The position numbers and the translations under genes are program-made. Positions 1-8,708 of a DNA stretch of 64,000 bases are shown one piece after another. The DNA comes from Oryzomicrobium sp. (GTDB lineage: Bacteria; Pseudomonadota; Gammaproteobacteria; Burkholderiales; Rhodocyclaceae). The notes beneath the pieces were generated by a model. That model did no database searches. It saw only the letters and a program-made list of their open reading frames with translations, and was not told where the DNA came from. Where the stretch lies: positions 186,001 to 250,000 of the forward strand of contig NZ_JAJTBG010000001.1 in the NCBI RefSeq assembly GCF_021287045.1. The letters run 5' to 3'. Every line of letters starts with the position of its first letter. The first letter of the stretch is position 1.

Positions 1-331
1 AGTACGGGAAATTCATCTCGATGTGGCCGGTTTCGGCCTCCAGGCGGAGCACCATGTCGCTGAGCATGGCGGGGAATGATTCCACCGAGATTTCGCGTTC
101 GCGGGAGTTGAGAATCTCCACGAAGCGGGACATGTGGGTGCCCTTGAAGTTGTGCGGCAGGCCCACGTACATGTTGAAGTTGGCCACGGTGTGCTGCACG
201 TCGCCGCTGCGGTCGCTGATCTTGACCGGGTGGCGGATCGACTTGATGCCGACCTTGTTGATCGCCAGTTGGCGGGTGTCCGCACTGGCCTGGACGTCGG
301 GGATGGCGAGGTGTTGGGGGGTAGCAGTCAT
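1..331 (-). CDS. folE2: GTP cyclohydrolase FolE2 (type IB), 3' end outside window
   Basis: Converts GTP to 7,8-dihydroneopterin triphosphate, the entry step to folate and deazapurines, in the cytoplasm. Only the first 110 codons are present; the gene runs off the left edge. The ATG at 331 opens [14 protein letters not shown], followed by [14 protein letters not shown] and [18 protein letters not shown], which match the N-terminus of the FolE2 family as I know it and not the unrelated zinc enzyme FolE. The start is placed by the lack of any better upstream codon and by a short AGG just before it. In other bacteria folE2 is often Zur-controlled; I see no clear Zur box here, but a small hairpin overlaps the ribosome-binding region. 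Family call is firm; regulation is unknown. Confidence 0.9.
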   Translation of the reverse strand, partial: MTATPQHLAIPDVQASADTRQLAINKVGIKSIRHPVKISDRSGDVQHTVANFNMYVGLPHNFKGTHMSRFVEILNSREREISVESFPAMLSDMVLRLEAETGHIEMNFPY

Positions 332-338
332 TGTTTTA

Positions 339-356
339 CCTAACGGCTCGGTTAGG
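339..356 (-). promoter_or_regulatory. Leader hairpin overlapping the folE2 ribosome-binding site
   Basis: On the minus strand the leader reads CCTAAC-CGAGCC-GTTAGG, a 6-bp stem, then TAAAACA and the folE2 ATG. The only Shine-Dalgarno-like bases (AGG) lie in the 3' arm, so the hairpin would hide them. A second CCTAAC copy lies just upstream and could pair with the same arm. A regulatory role is inference only. Confidence 0.35.
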
Positions 357-476
357 GGTTAGGGGAGGCTAACATGAGCCAGTTTAAATACCTAAGCAAA
401 ATACTCAACTATTGCCGCCATGGGGGCTGACTATCGGCGGCTATTGGCACCTGTCGGCCGGAGAACCGCGCCAGGG

Positions 477-2318
477 CTAGTTTCCCCGCACGGCGGCAAT
501 GATTCCGGCGGCGTCCAGGCCGACTTCGGCCAGCAGTTGGACCTGGTCGCCGTGGTCGACGAAGCGGTCGGGCAGGCCGAGGCGGATCAGGCGGGGCGTG
601 AGGCCGCGCTCTTCGAGCACCCGGGCCACTTCGCTGCCGGCACCGCCGATGGCGGCGTTCTCCTCGATCACCACCAGGGTGCCGTGGCTGCGTGCCAGCT
701 GCTCCACCAGGTCGGCGTCGAGGGGCTTGATGAAGCGCATGTTGGCCACCGTGGCGTCCAGGGCCTCGGCGGCCTTGAGGGCCGGCGCCACCATGCTGCC
801 GAAGGCCAGCAGGGCCACGTCGTTGCCCTCGCGGCGGATTTCGCCCTTGCCCAGGGGCAGGGGGTCCAGGCTGGCACCCGGGGCCACGCCCAGGCCGCTG
901 CCGCGGGGGTAGCGCACCGCCGCCGGGCCGGGGTAGCGGTAGGCGGTGGACAGTAGGGCGCGGCACTCGGCCTCGTCGGCCGGAGCCATCACCACCATGT
1001 TGGGGATGCAGGCCAGGAACGACAGGTCGAAGGCGCCGTGGTGGGTTGCCCCGTCGGCGCCGACCAGGCCGCCCCGGTCGATGGCGAAGGTCACGTCCAG
1101 ATTTTGCAGCGCCACGTCGTGGACCAGCTGGTCGTAGGCGCGTTGCAGGAAGGTGGAATAGATCGCCACCACCGGCTTGAGGCCCTCGCAGGCCAGGCCG
1201 GCGGCGAAGGTGACGGCGTGCTGCTCGGCGATGCCCACGTCGAAGTAGCGCTTGGGGAACTGCTCGGCGAACTTGACCAGGCCGGAGCCCTCGCGCATGG
1301 CCGGGGTGATGCCCATCAGCTTGTCGTCGGCGGCGGCCATGTCGCACAGCCAGTCGCCGAAGATGGCGGTATAGGTCGGCTTGCCGCCGCTTTTGCCGCC
1401 CTGGATGCCGTTCTCGGTGTCGAACTTGGAGACGCCGTGGTACAGCACCGGGTCGGCCTCGGCCAGCTTGTAGCCCTGGCCCTTCTTGGTCACCACGTGG
1501 AGGAAGATCGGCCCGGTGAGGCTCTTCAGGTTCTCCAGGGTGGGGATCAGGGCGTCCAGGTCGTGGCCGTCGATGGGGCCGAAGTAGGTGAAGCCGAATT
1601 CCTCGAACAGGGTGCCCGGGTTGATCATGCCCTTCATGTGCTCCTCGGCGCGTCGCGCCAGTTCGAGGAGCGGCGGGGCCACGCCGAGGACCTTCTCGGC
1701 GCCGCGCCGGGCAGCGTTGTAGGTGCGGCCGGAGAGCAGGCGCACCAGGTATTTGTTGAGCGCCCCCACCGGCGGCGAGATGGACATCTCGTTGTCGTTG
1801 AGGATGACCAGCAGGTTGGCGTCCGAGACCCCGGCGTTGTTGAGGGCCTCGAAGGCCTGGCCGGCGCTCATGGCGCCGTCGCCGATGATTGCCACGGTAC
1901 GCCGCTCCTCGCCCTTGAGCTTGGCCGCCAGGGCCATGCCCAGGGCGGCGGAGATCGAGGTGGAGGAGTGGCCGACGCCGAAGGTGTCGTACTCGCTCTC
2001 GCAGCGCTTGGGAAAGCCCGACAGGCCGTGGTACTGGCGCAGGGTGGCCATGCGCTCGCGGCGGCCGGTGAGGATCTTGTGCGGGTAGGTCTGGTGGCCC
2101 ACGTCCCACACCAGTCGGTCTTCGGGCGTGTTGAAGACGGTGTGCAGGGCGATGGTCAGTTCCACCGTGCCCAGGTTGGACGACAGGTGGCCGCCGGTGT
2201 GCGAGACCGAATCGAGGATGTAGGCGCGCAGTTCGTCAGCCAGGGCCTTGAGCTGTTTGCGGTCGAGCCGGCGCAGATCGGCGGGCTGGTCGATGGTGGC
2301 GAGAAGGGGGGAGGTCAT
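477..2318 (-). CDS. dxs: 1-deoxy-D-xylulose-5-phosphate synthase
   Basis: Thiamine-diphosphate enzyme that condenses pyruvate and glyceraldehyde 3-phosphate into DXP, the first step of the MEP isoprenoid pathway. It is 613 aa, close to the 620 of E. coli Dxs. The ThDP/Mg motif GDGAMSAG near residue 145 is followed about 27 residues later by NDNEMSI; GHSSTS and the transketolase-type pyrimidine domain ([17 protein letters not shown]) lie where expected. It follows ispA by 48 bp on the same strand, so xseB-ispA-dxs forms the operon commonly seen in proteobacteria and links the first MEP step to prenyl chain building. The start gives a normal N-terminus ([20 protein letters not shown]). Confidence 0.98.
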   Translation of the reverse strand: MTSPLLATIDQPADLRRLDRKQLKALADELRAYILDSVSHTGGHLSSNLGTVELTIALHTVFNTPEDRLVWDVGHQTYPHKILTGRRERMATLRQYHGLSGFPKRCESEYDTFGVGHSSTSISAALGMALAAKLKGEERRTVAIIGDGAMSAGQAFEALNNAGVSDANLLVILNDNEMSISPPVGALNKYLVRLLSGRTYNAARRGAEKVLGVAPPLLELARRAEEHMKGMINPGTLFEEFGFTYFGPIDGHDLDALIPTLENLKSLTGPIFLHVVTKKGQGYKLAEADPVLYHGVSKFDTENGIQGGKSGGKPTYTAIFGDWLCDMAAADDKLMGITPAMREGSGLVKFAEQFPKRYFDVGIAEQHAVTFAAGLACEGLKPVVAIYSTFLQRAYDQLVHDVALQNLDVTFAIDRGGLVGADGATHHGAFDLSFLACIPNMVVMAPADEAECRALLSTAYRYPGPAAVRYPRGSGLGVAPGASLDPLPLGKGEIRREGNDVALLAFGSMVAPALKAAEALDATVANMRFIKPLDADLVEQLARSHGTLVVIEENAAIGGAGSEVARVLEERGLTPRLIRLGLPDRFVDHGDQVQLLAEVGLDAAGIIAAVRGN

Positions 2319-2366
2319 GACCGCGGGGCTGCTGCGTGGGAGGTTGGGTGGCGTGTGCTGCCCGCC

Positions 2367-3287
2367 TCAATAGCGACGGTTGGTGATGAATCCGGTCAGC
2401 TGGCGTAGCCGTTCGGCCCGGGGACCGAACGGTTCGAGGGCCGCCAGGGCGTCGCGCTGCAGGGATTCGGCCAAGTCCTGGGCGGCGGTGAGGCCGAGCA
2501 GGCTGACGTAGGTGGGCTTGTCGGCGGCGGCGTCCTTGCCGGCGGTCTTGCCCAGGGTGGCGGTGCTGGCGGTGCAGTCGAGAATGTCGTCCACCACCTG
2601 GAAGAGCAGGCCGGCGCGCTTGGCGAAGTGGTCGAGGCGCTCCCGTTCGGCGGCGGGCAGGGGCGAGCCGGCCAGGGCGCCGAGCAGCACGGCGGCGCGT
2701 ATCAGGGCGCCGGTCTTCAGCACGTGCATCAACTCCAGCTCGGGCTGGGTGAGGGGCTTGCCCACCGAGGCCAGGTCGATGGCCTGGCCGCCGGCCATGC
2801 CCTGGGAGCCCGAGGCATGGGCGAGCAGGGCGACCATCTCCAGTTGCACCGCCGGGGTGGCGATGGACTCCCGGGCAAGCAGCTCGAAGGCCAGGGTCTG
2901 CAGGGCGTCGCCCACCAGCAGGGCGGTGGGCTCGTCGTATTCGACGTGGCAGGTGGGACGGCCGCGGCGCAGCACGTCGTCGTCCATGCACGGCAGGTCG
3001 TCGTGCACCAGGGAATAGGCGTGGATCATCTCCACGGCACAGGCCGCCACCTCGACCGCCGCAGGGGCGGCGCCGCTCACGTCGCCAGCGGCGAAGGCGA
3101 GCAGGGGGCGCACCCGCTTGCCGCCGCCCAGGGCGGCGTAGCGCATGGCGTCATGGAGCCGGGCGGGCGTCTGGTCGGCGCCGGGCAGCAGGCGGGCCAG
3201 GGCGCGCTCGGTGCGCGCCTGGGCGGCTGCCATCCAGTCGGGGAAGGGAGTGCAGGGAGCGTTGGCGTCGTGCAGCGGGGCGGTCAT
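2367..3287 (-). CDS. ispA: Polyprenyl (farnesyl) diphosphate synthase
   Basis: Head-to-tail prenyltransferase making geranyl and farnesyl diphosphate from IPP and DMAPP. At 306 aa it is slightly longer than E. coli IspA (299). Both aspartate-rich motifs are visible: HDDLPCMDDDVLRRGRP near residue 95 (first) and QVVDDILD near residue 235 (second). GGGKRVRPLL near residue 55 is the usual diphosphate-binding segment. Its ATG overlaps the xseB stop by 4 bp (ATGA), which supports translational coupling, and dxs follows. Farnesyl is the likeliest product length in this context, but chain length is not proven by sequence. Confidence 0.96.
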   Translation of the reverse strand: MTAPLHDANAPCTPFPDWMAAAQARTERALARLLPGADQTPARLHDAMRYAALGGGKRVRPLLAFAAGDVSGAAPAAVEVAACAVEMIHAYSLVHDDLPCMDDDVLRRGRPTCHVEYDEPTALLVGDALQTLAFELLARESIATPAVQLEMVALLAHASGSQGMAGGQAIDLASVGKPLTQPELELMHVLKTGALIRAAVLLGALAGSPLPAAERERLDHFAKRAGLLFQVVDDILDCTASTATLGKTAGKDAAADKPTYVSLLGLTAAQDLAESLQRDALAALEPFGPRAERLRQLTGFITNRRY

Positions 3288-3571
3288 GCCGCGCCTCCGG
3301 GGGCGGGCAGGTCGCGCAGGGCGCCGGCTTCGAGCACCTGGATGCGCTGTTCCGCCTCGGCCAGCTGGCCCTGGCAGAGCTTGAGCAGCTCCATGCCGCG
3401 GCGATAGGCTTCGAGGGAGGCTTCGAGCGGCAGCTGGCCGCCTTCCATGCCCTGAACCAGGCGTTCCAGCTCGGCCAGGGCGTCCTCGAAGGTGGGCGCG
3501 CCGGAGGCGGAAGGCGCCGTGTCGCCGGCCGCTGGCGAGGCTTTCCGGGTGTGGGTGCCGGGTTGATCCAT
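3284..3571 (-). CDS. xseB: Exodeoxyribonuclease VII small subunit
   Basis: Small subunit of exonuclease VII, which binds XseA and degrades single-stranded DNA. It is 95 aa (E. coli 80). The core matches the family: FEDALAELERLVQGMEGG, then LPLEASLEAYRRGMEL, a helical hairpin of about 55 residues. The first 25 residues are Ala/Pro/Thr-rich and look like a poorly conserved tail. It is the first gene of the xseB-ispA-dxs unit and is divergent from the Rieske oxygenase gene at 3727; the 155-bp gap must hold both promoters. Confidence 0.95.
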   Translation of the reverse strand: MDQPGTHTRKASPAAGDTAPSASGAPTFEDALAELERLVQGMEGGQLPLEASLEAYRRGMELLKLCQGQLAEAEQRIQVLEAGALRDLPAPGGAA

Positions 3572-3616
3572 ATCAATGGGACAGGGGAAACCGGGAAACG
3601 TACCGTAAAAAAAGGC

Positions 3617-3645
3617 TTTTGGTCAAATTGGAACCCGGCTAAAAT
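3617..3645 (+). promoter_or_regulatory. Possible sigma70 promoter for the Rieske gene
   Basis: In an AT-rich part of the xseB/Rieske gap, TAAAAT (3640-3645) could be a -10 element. TTTTGG 17 bp upstream, or TTGGTC 15 bp upstream, is a weak -35. The gene's Shine-Dalgarno GGAGG follows at about 3716. Weak evidence. Confidence 0.3.
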
Positions 3646-3726
3646 CCCGCCTCCCTGTTGTTTTAACAGAATTTTTCGGTGTTTCTTCTTGTTTCCGCCT
3701 AGGGCTCTGAATCCGGAGGTCCGGCT

Positions 3727-4839
3727 ATGACCGACATCGCTACCCGCGCACAACTTGCCCCGGCCGTTTCCCAACTGCCGGTGGATTGGTATTTCGACGA
3801 GAAGCTTTTCGAACTGGAGAAAAAGCTCATCTTCGATGCCGGTCCCGGGTACGTCGGCCATCAACTGATGGTGCCGGAAGCCGGCAACTACCGTTCCCTG
3901 GAATGGGCCGACCACGGCCGCATGCTGGTCAACAACGCCGACCAGGGCACCTGGCTGATGTCCAACATCTGCCGCCATCGCCAGGCGATCATGCTGCAAG
4001 GTTCGGGCACCCTCGATTCGACCATCGTCTGCCCGATCCACCGTTGGACCTACGACCGCCAGGGCGAATTGATCGGTGCGCCGCACTTTCCCGAAAACCC
4101 CTGCCTGAACCTGAACAAGGTGCGGTTGCAGAACTGGAACGGGCTGCTTTTCCAGGGCTCTCGCGACGTGGGCGCCGACCTGGCGGGCATGAAGGTGGCC
4201 GGTGAGTTCGACTTTTCCGGCTACAAGCTCGACCGGGTCGAATTGCACGAGTGCAACTACAACTGGAAGACCTTCATCGAGGTGTATCTGGAGGACTACC
4301 ACGTGGTCCCCTACCACCCGGGCCTGGGCAACTTCGTCACCTGCGACGACCTGACCTGGCAGTTCGGCGACTGGTACTCGGTGCAGAAGGTGGGCATCAC
4401 CTCCCTGCTCAAGGAAGGCTCTCCGGTGTACGGCCGCTGGCAGAAGGCGGTGCGCGACTTCTACGCCGGCCGGGGCGAAACCCCGCGCCAGGGCGCGGTG
4501 TGGCTGACCTACTTCCCCAACATCATGGTGGAGTGGTACCCCCACGTGCTGGTGGTGTCCCAGCTGATTCCCCAGGACGTGAACAAGACCCTCAACGTGG
4601 TGGAGTTCTACTACCCGGAGGAGATCGTCGATTTCGAGCGTGAGTTCATCGAGGCCGAGCAGGCCGCCTACATGGAAACCGCCATCGAGGATGATGACAT
4701 CGGCGAGCGCATGGACCGGGGCCGCTACGCCCTGATGAAGGAAGGGCGCAACGAAGTCGGCCCCTACCAGAGCCCGATGGAGGACGGCATGCAGCACTTC
4801 CACGAGTTCTACCGCCAGCTGATCGTTCCCCACCTGTAA
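3727..4839 (+). CDS. Rieske [2Fe-2S] aromatic-ring-hydroxylating oxygenase, alpha-subunit type
   Basis: Mononuclear non-haem iron oxygenase of the RHO alpha-subunit family, 370 aa. The Rieske cluster ligands are CRHRQ near residue 82 and CPIHRW near residue 102 (C-x-H and C-x2-H). The catalytic domain has EVYLEDYHVVPYHPGL near residue 190, giving the Asp and two His of the iron site. No beta-subunit, ferredoxin or reductase gene lies nearby, so electrons must come from elsewhere. The start is set by a GGAGG 7 bases upstream. The nearest remembered relatives are choline/carnitine-type single-component oxygenases, but the substrate cannot be named. Confidence 0.85.
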   Translation: MTDIATRAQLAPAVSQLPVDWYFDEKLFELEKKLIFDAGPGYVGHQLMVPEAGNYRSLEWADHGRMLVNNADQGTWLMSNICRHRQAIMLQGSGTLDSTIVCPIHRWTYDRQGELIGAPHFPENPCLNLNKVRLQNWNGLLFQGSRDVGADLAGMKVAGEFDFSGYKLDRVELHECNYNWKTFIEVYLEDYHVVPYHPGLGNFVTCDDLTWQFGDWYSVQKVGITSLLKEGSPVYGRWQKAVRDFYAGRGETPRQGAVWLTYFPNIMVEWYPHVLVVSQLIPQDVNKTLNVVEFYYPEEIVDFEREFIEAEQAAYMETAIEDDDIGERMDRGRYALMKEGRNEVGPYQSPMEDGMQHFHEFYRQLIVPHL

Positions 4840-4973
4840 GAGGCGCGGCGTGGCGGCGGCGGTTCGCCGCTTCCGCCCCTTCGCGTTCTTGCCCCCCGGG
4901 GCGCCGATGTTCCGGCCGCGCACTGCGATGGCCGTACAATCCGGCGCCCCGTTTCATTTTTGGAGCCCCACCC

Positions 4974-5849
4974 GTGCAATCCCTGTGGATGTTGGCCGCC
5001 AGCCTGCTGTTCGCCTGCATGGGCGTGTGCGTCAAGCTCGCCAGCAGCGCCCACAGCGCTGCCGAGATCGTCTTCTGGCGCTCCCTGCTGTCGTTTCTCT
5101 TCATCTACGCCTACGCCCGCAGCCGGGGGCTGCCCCTGACCACGCCCCACTGGCGTTTCCAGTTGCAACGGGGCGTCTCGGGGCTGCTGTCGCTAATGCT
5201 CTACTTCTACGGCATCGTGATGCTGCCCCTGGCCACCGCCGTCACCCTCAACTACACCTCGCCCCTGTTCCTCGCCCTGTTCCTGGTGGTGCTGGCCGGA
5301 CACCGCCCGCCCCTGATGCTGTGGGTGTCCCTGGGGCTGGGGTTCGTCGGCGTGATCTTGCTGCTGCACCCGGTGTTCTCCGGCGAGCACTGGCTGGCCG
5401 GCAGCCTGGCCCTGGGCTCCGGCGTGCTGGCCGGGCTGGCCTACTACAACGTCAAGGAACTGGGCGCCCTGGGGGAATCGGAGTGGCGCACCGTGCTGTA
5501 CTTCTCCGGCCTGTCCACCGTCGGCGCCGCCCTGTGGCTGGTGCTGAGTGGCGAAGGGTTCGGCGCCTTCGCCCTGCGGGACGGCATCGCCACCCTGGAG
5601 CTGCTTGGCGTCGGCGGCTTCGCTACCCTGGCCCAACTGGCCATGACCCGGGCCTACAAGCGGGGCCGGACCTTCCTGTCGGCCAGCCTGGCCTACTCCA
5701 CCGTGGTATTCGCCAGCCTGTTCGGCGCGCTGCTGTGGGGCGAGCGCATCGGCCCGGATGGCTGGCTGGCGATGGCGCTGATCGCCGCCAGCGGGTTGTT
5801 GGCAAGCCACTACAGCCGGGCCCCCAGCCGGGGCGGAAAACCCGCCTGA
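4974..5849 (+). CDS. EamA/DMT-family transporter
   Basis: Inner-membrane protein of 291 aa with about ten hydrophobic segments arranged as two EamA repeats, the drug/metabolite transporter layout. The N-terminus MQSLWMLAASLLFACMGVCVK is a typical first EamA helix. TAVTLNYTSPLFLALFLVV (repeat 1) and FLSASLAYSTVVFASLFGAL (repeat 2) are the conserved helix-4/5 regions. The substrate is unknown; family members export amino acids, nucleobases or other metabolites. It lies alone, 134 bp after the Rieske gene and 69 bp before the SpoIIAA-like gene. Confidence 0.88.
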   Translation: MQSLWMLAASLLFACMGVCVKLASSAHSAAEIVFWRSLLSFLFIYAYARSRGLPLTTPHWRFQLQRGVSGLLSLMLYFYGIVMLPLATAVTLNYTSPLFLALFLVVLAGHRPPLMLWVSLGLGFVGVILLLHPVFSGEHWLAGSLALGSGVLAGLAYYNVKELGALGESEWRTVLYFSGLSTVGAALWLVLSGEGFGAFALRDGIATLELLGVGGFATLAQLAMTRAYKRGRTFLSASLAYSTVVFASLFGALLWGERIGPDGWLAMALIAASGLLASHYSRAPSRGGKPA

Positions 5850-5918
5850 GCGGTGGAGAACAAGTCCCCGCGCCGGTGTTAGACTGAATCAACCCAATCA
5901 CAACAAGCGGAGGACTCC

Positions 5919-6275
5919 ATGATCGTCACCGACCACCAGAACGGGCGGGTCAGCGTCAACGTCTACGGTGAATTCACCCTGGCCGACTACCGGGAGCTGG
6001 AGGAGCTGGTCGATTACAAGGCGAAGTTCGAAGGGCCGATGGACCTGCTGCTCAACCTGGAAGAGATGGGCGGCTTCACCGTGGACGTGGCCTGGGAAGA
6101 ACTGAAGTTCGCCCGCCAGCACGCCACCGACTTCCGCCGCATCGCCGTGGTGTCCAACAACCAGTGGGTGGCTTGGAGCGCCTGGCTTAACCGCAGCTTT
6201 GTCGAGGCCGAGATCGCCGTGTTCGACAGCGCGAAAGACGCCGAAGCCTGGCTCTCCGCCGTCGACGAGGTCTGA
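5919..6275 (+). CDS. SpoIIAA-like (STAS-fold) protein
   Basis: A 118-aa protein that resembles the SpoIIAA-like family (PF11964 as I recall it). These are small, possibly lipid- or protein-binding domains with no known enzymatic role. Features are an N-terminal beta strand (VSVNVYGEFTLADYRELEEL), a central MDLLLNLEEMGGF and a C-terminal EIAVFDSAKDAEAWL helix. The Shine-Dalgarno CGGAGGA lies just upstream. The rhodanese gene starts 2 bp after its stop, so the two are co-translated, but this does not define a shared function. Confidence 0.75.
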   Translation: MIVTDHQNGRVSVNVYGEFTLADYRELEELVDYKAKFEGPMDLLLNLEEMGGFTVDVAWEELKFARQHATDFRRIAVVSNNQWVAWSAWLNRSFVEAEIAVFDSAKDAEAWLSAVDEV

Positions 6276-6277
6276 GC

Positions 6278-7123
6278 GTGGCGCTGCCGGTAGCCCCCCT
6301 GGTTTCGGTCGCCGACCTGGCGTCTCATCTGGGCGATGCGGCCTGGGTGGCGGTGGATTGCCGCCACGACCTGGCCAAGCCGGATGCCGGCGAGGCCGCC
6401 TACGCTGCCGGCCATCTGCCCGGCGCGGTGTTCGCCCACCTGGACCGGGATTTGTCGGGCCCGATGACCGGCCGCAACGGCCGCCATCCCTTGCCCGATG
6501 CCGCGACCCTGGCGGCCCGTCTGGGCCGCCTCGGCATTGGCCCGGACACCATGGTGGTGGCCTACGACGACGGCCCCGGCATGTTCGCCGCCCGCCTGTG
6601 GTGGCTGCTGCGCTGGCTCGGCCATGAGCGAGTTGCGGTGCTCGACGGCGGCCTGGCGGCCTGGAAGGCGGCGGGCTATCCCCTGGAAACGGCCTGTCCG
6701 CAGCCGGCCGCCAAGGTGCTGCCGTGGAAAGCGGCGCTGGACGTGGTTTCCGCCGGGGAGGTGCTGGAAAACATCGAGCGGCGCGGCTTCCAGCTGGTCG
6801 ATGCCCGGGCGCCGGACCGTTTCCGCGGCGAGAACGAGACCCTGGACCCGGTGGGCGGCCACATCCCCGGGGCGGTGAACCGCTTCTTCCGCGACAATCT
6901 GGGGCCGGACGGGCGCTTCAAGCCGCCCGTCCAGTTGCGGGACGAATGGCTGGCCCTGCTCGGCGCTCGCTCGCCTGGGGCCGTGGTGCACCAGTGCGGT
7001 TCCGGCGTCACCGCCTGCCACAACCTGCTGGCGATGGAAGTGGCGGGGCTGCCCGGCTCGCGCCTTTATGCCGGTTCCTGGAGCGAATGGGTTGGCGATC
7101 CGGCCCGTCCGGTGGCTCGCTGA
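6278..7123 (+). CDS. sseA: Sulfurtransferase, two-domain rhodanese / 3-mercaptopyruvate type
   Basis: Cytoplasmic thiosulfate or 3-mercaptopyruvate sulfurtransferase of 281 aa with two rhodanese domains. The active-site loop of the second domain is CGSGVTAC near residue 246; CGSGVTA is typical of the 3-mercaptopyruvate enzymes. The inactive first domain has DDGPGMFAARLWWLLRWLG at the matching place, and PGAVNRFFRDNL is the interdomain family motif. It starts with GTG at 6278, 2 bp after the SpoIIAA-like stop. The symbol is given for family only. Confidence 0.88.
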   Translation: MALPVAPLVSVADLASHLGDAAWVAVDCRHDLAKPDAGEAAYAAGHLPGAVFAHLDRDLSGPMTGRNGRHPLPDAATLAARLGRLGIGPDTMVVAYDDGPGMFAARLWWLLRWLGHERVAVLDGGLAAWKAAGYPLETACPQPAAKVLPWKAALDVVSAGEVLENIERRGFQLVDARAPDRFRGENETLDPVGGHIPGAVNRFFRDNLGPDGRFKPPVQLRDEWLALLGARSPGAVVHQCGSGVTACHNLLAMEVAGLPGSRLYAGSWSEWVGDPARPVAR

Positions 7124-7195
7124 CGATAACCTGACGACATAAAAGTTGATGTTTTGCCGTCAACCGTGGAATATGGCTGTGCGTTGATAACGCTA

Positions 7196-7228
7196 ACCGG
7201 CGCGGCGCCGCGCCGGTCCTAAATTTTT
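7196..7228 (+). terminator. Perfect GC palindrome followed by a T-run
   Basis: ACCGGCGCG-GCGC-CGCGCCGGT (7196-7217) is a perfect palindrome. It is followed after 5 nt by AAATTTTTTC. It could terminate the rhodanese transcript or be a 5' leader hairpin for the small gene at 7251, whose Shine-Dalgarno (AAAAGGA) follows. The gap before the T-run is longer than in an ideal terminator. Confidence 0.45.
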
Positions 7229-7250
7229 TCGCTTGTAAAAAGGATCCGCC

Positions 7251-7463
7251 ATGAAATTCGCCACCATGCTCCTCGCTGCCCTGTTCGCCTCCGCCGCCAT
7301 CGCGGCCGACGCGCCTGCTCCCGCGGCGGCTCCGGATGCGGCCCCCAAGGCCGAGGCTGCCAAGCCCGCCAAGCATCACGCGAAGAAGAAGGCCAAGAAG
7401 GCGCATAAGGCTCACAAGGCCGCCGCCGCTCCCGCTGCTGGCGCCGAAGCTCCGGCCAAGTAA
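7251..7463 (+). CDS. Small secreted Ala/Lys/His-rich cationic protein
   Basis: A 70-aa protein with a clear signal peptide (MKFATMLLAALFASAAIAADA, cleavage after about residue 19). The mature part is almost only Ala, Pro, Lys and His: HHAKKKAKKAHKAHK forms a basic core between acidic-poor Ala/Pro flanks. Composition resembles acid-shock (Asr-like) or histone-like secreted peptides, but low complexity makes homology unreliable. It has its own Shine-Dalgarno (AAGGA), stands alone between two strong hairpins, and so is probably a monocistronic, abundant transcript. Function unknown. Confidence 0.7.
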   Translation: MKFATMLLAALFASAAIAADAPAPAAAPDAAPKAEAAKPAKHHAKKKAKKAHKAHKAAAAPAAGAEAPAK

Positions 7464-7507
7464 GCCGCTGCCGGTAGGGCCGGGGGGTGGCAGCGCCCCG
7501 GACCGCC

Positions 7508-7547
7508 AAGAAAAAGGGCGATTCCTTCGGGAATCGCCCTTTTTCTT
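7508..7547. terminator. Bidirectional rho-independent terminator, 18-bp stem, TTCG loop
   Basis: Perfect inverted repeat: left arm 7508-7525, loop TTCG, right arm 7530-7547. The A-run on the left and T-run on the right make it work in both directions, ending the small gene at 7251 and the minus-strand queG. Confidence 0.93.
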
Positions 7548-7592
7548 GGATTTGCCGTTGATTGGGAATTGGAGAGGGCGGGGGGCTACGCG

Positions 7593-8675
7593 TCAGCGGC
7601 CGTGGCGGGCCAAGGCCCAGGCCACATGTTCCCGTACCAGATCGGACGGATGGTCGCGCCGGCTTTCCAGGGCTGCTACCACCGCCGGGCTGGTCGGTGC
7701 GTTGCCCAGGGCCACGGCGATGTTGCGCAGCCAGCGTTCCCAGCCGATGCGCCGGATCGGGCTGCCGGCCAGGCGCTGCTCGAATTCCTCGGTGCTCCAG
7801 GCGAACAGGTCGGCCAGGGCGGCGCCGTCCAGGCCGTTGCGCGGGGCGAAGTCCGGGTCGCCGGCGTGGGCGAAGCGGTTCCATGGACAGGCCAGCTGGC
7901 AATCGTCGCAGCCGTAGATGCGGTTGCCCATCAGGGGGCGCAGCTCGGCGGGGATGGGGCCGTGCAACTCGATGGTCAGGTAGGAGATGCAGCGCCGCGC
8001 ATCCAGTTGGTAAGGGGCGGTGATCGCCCCGGTCGGGCAGGCCGGCAGGCAGCGCTGGCAATCACCGCAGTGGCCGCCGCTGTCCGGGTCGGGCTCAATG
8101 GGCAGAGGCAGGTCGGTGAGGATTTCGCCGAGGAAGTGGTAGGAGCCTTGCCGGGTCAGCAACAGGGTGTGCTTGCCGCGCCAGCCCAGGCCGCTCTTGC
8201 TCGCCAGCTCCACCTCCATCACCGGCGCCGAGTCGGAAAACACCCGGTAGCCGTGGGGGCCAGCAGCGGCGCCGATGCGGTCGGCCAGCTTCTGCAGCCG
8301 GTTGCGCACCACCTTGTGGTAATCCCGCCCCAGGGCGTAGCGCGACAGATAGGCCGTTTCCGGCGAGGTGAGCGCCTGCTCCGCCGGAACGGTGCCGCGC
8401 CCCTCGCCCTCGGGCCAGTAGGGCAGCCGCACCGATACCACCGTCAGGGCGCCGGGCACCAGGGCCGCCGGGTCGGCGCGCAGGTCCGCATGGCGCGCCA
8501 TATAATCCATCTCCCCGTGGCGGCCGGCGGCCAGCCAGGCCGTCAGCTTTTCCCGAGCGGCGGGGGAAATCTCGGCCCGGCCGATGTGGGCCGTGGCAAA
8601 ACCCAGTTCCTGCGCCCAGGCGCGAATCTGCCCGGGCAGCGCCGTCAGGGCGGCCTGCCGCGCGGCGTCATCCAT
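7593..8675 (-). CDS. queG: Epoxyqueuosine reductase
   Basis: Cobalamin- and Fe-S-dependent enzyme that reduces epoxyqueuosine to queuosine in tRNA. With this start it is 360 aa, near E. coli QueG (379). Two ferredoxin-type clusters are visible: CGDCQRCLPACPTGAI near residue 190 and YGCDDCQLACPWN near residue 245. A C-terminal HEAT-like segment ends in DLVREHVAWALARHGR. I chose ATG 8675 because MDDAARQAAL leads directly into the usual IRAWAQELGF. The ATG at 8714 is an alternative and would overlap the divergent tsaE start by 6 bp. Confidence 0.92.
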   Translation of the reverse strand: MDDAARQAALTALPGQIRAWAQELGFATAHIGRAEISPAAREKLTAWLAAGRHGEMDYMARHADLRADPAALVPGALTVVSVRLPYWPEGEGRGTVPAEQALTSPETAYLSRYALGRDYHKVVRNRLQKLADRIGAAAGPHGYRVFSDSAPVMEVELASKSGLGWRGKHTLLLTRQGSYHFLGEILTDLPLPIEPDPDSGGHCGDCQRCLPACPTGAITAPYQLDARRCISYLTIELHGPIPAELRPLMGNRIYGCDDCQLACPWNRFAHAGDPDFAPRNGLDGAALADLFAWSTEEFEQRLAGSPIRRIGWERWLRNIAVALGNAPTSPAVVAALESRRDHPSDLVREHVAWALARHGR

Positions 8676-8708
8676 GTGATCCAGATCCGACGAAGGAAAG
8701 TGTTGCCC

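Noticed and set aside
3151-4923. A 590-codon minus-strand frame across xseB and the Rieske gene.
   Set aside because: It is antisense to a well conserved oxygenase and out of frame with xseB and ispA; no domain is seen.
7145-7164. GTTGATGTTTTGCCGTCAAC as an FNR site before the small secreted-protein gene.
   Set aside because: The half sites are too far apart for FNR (4-bp spacer needed).
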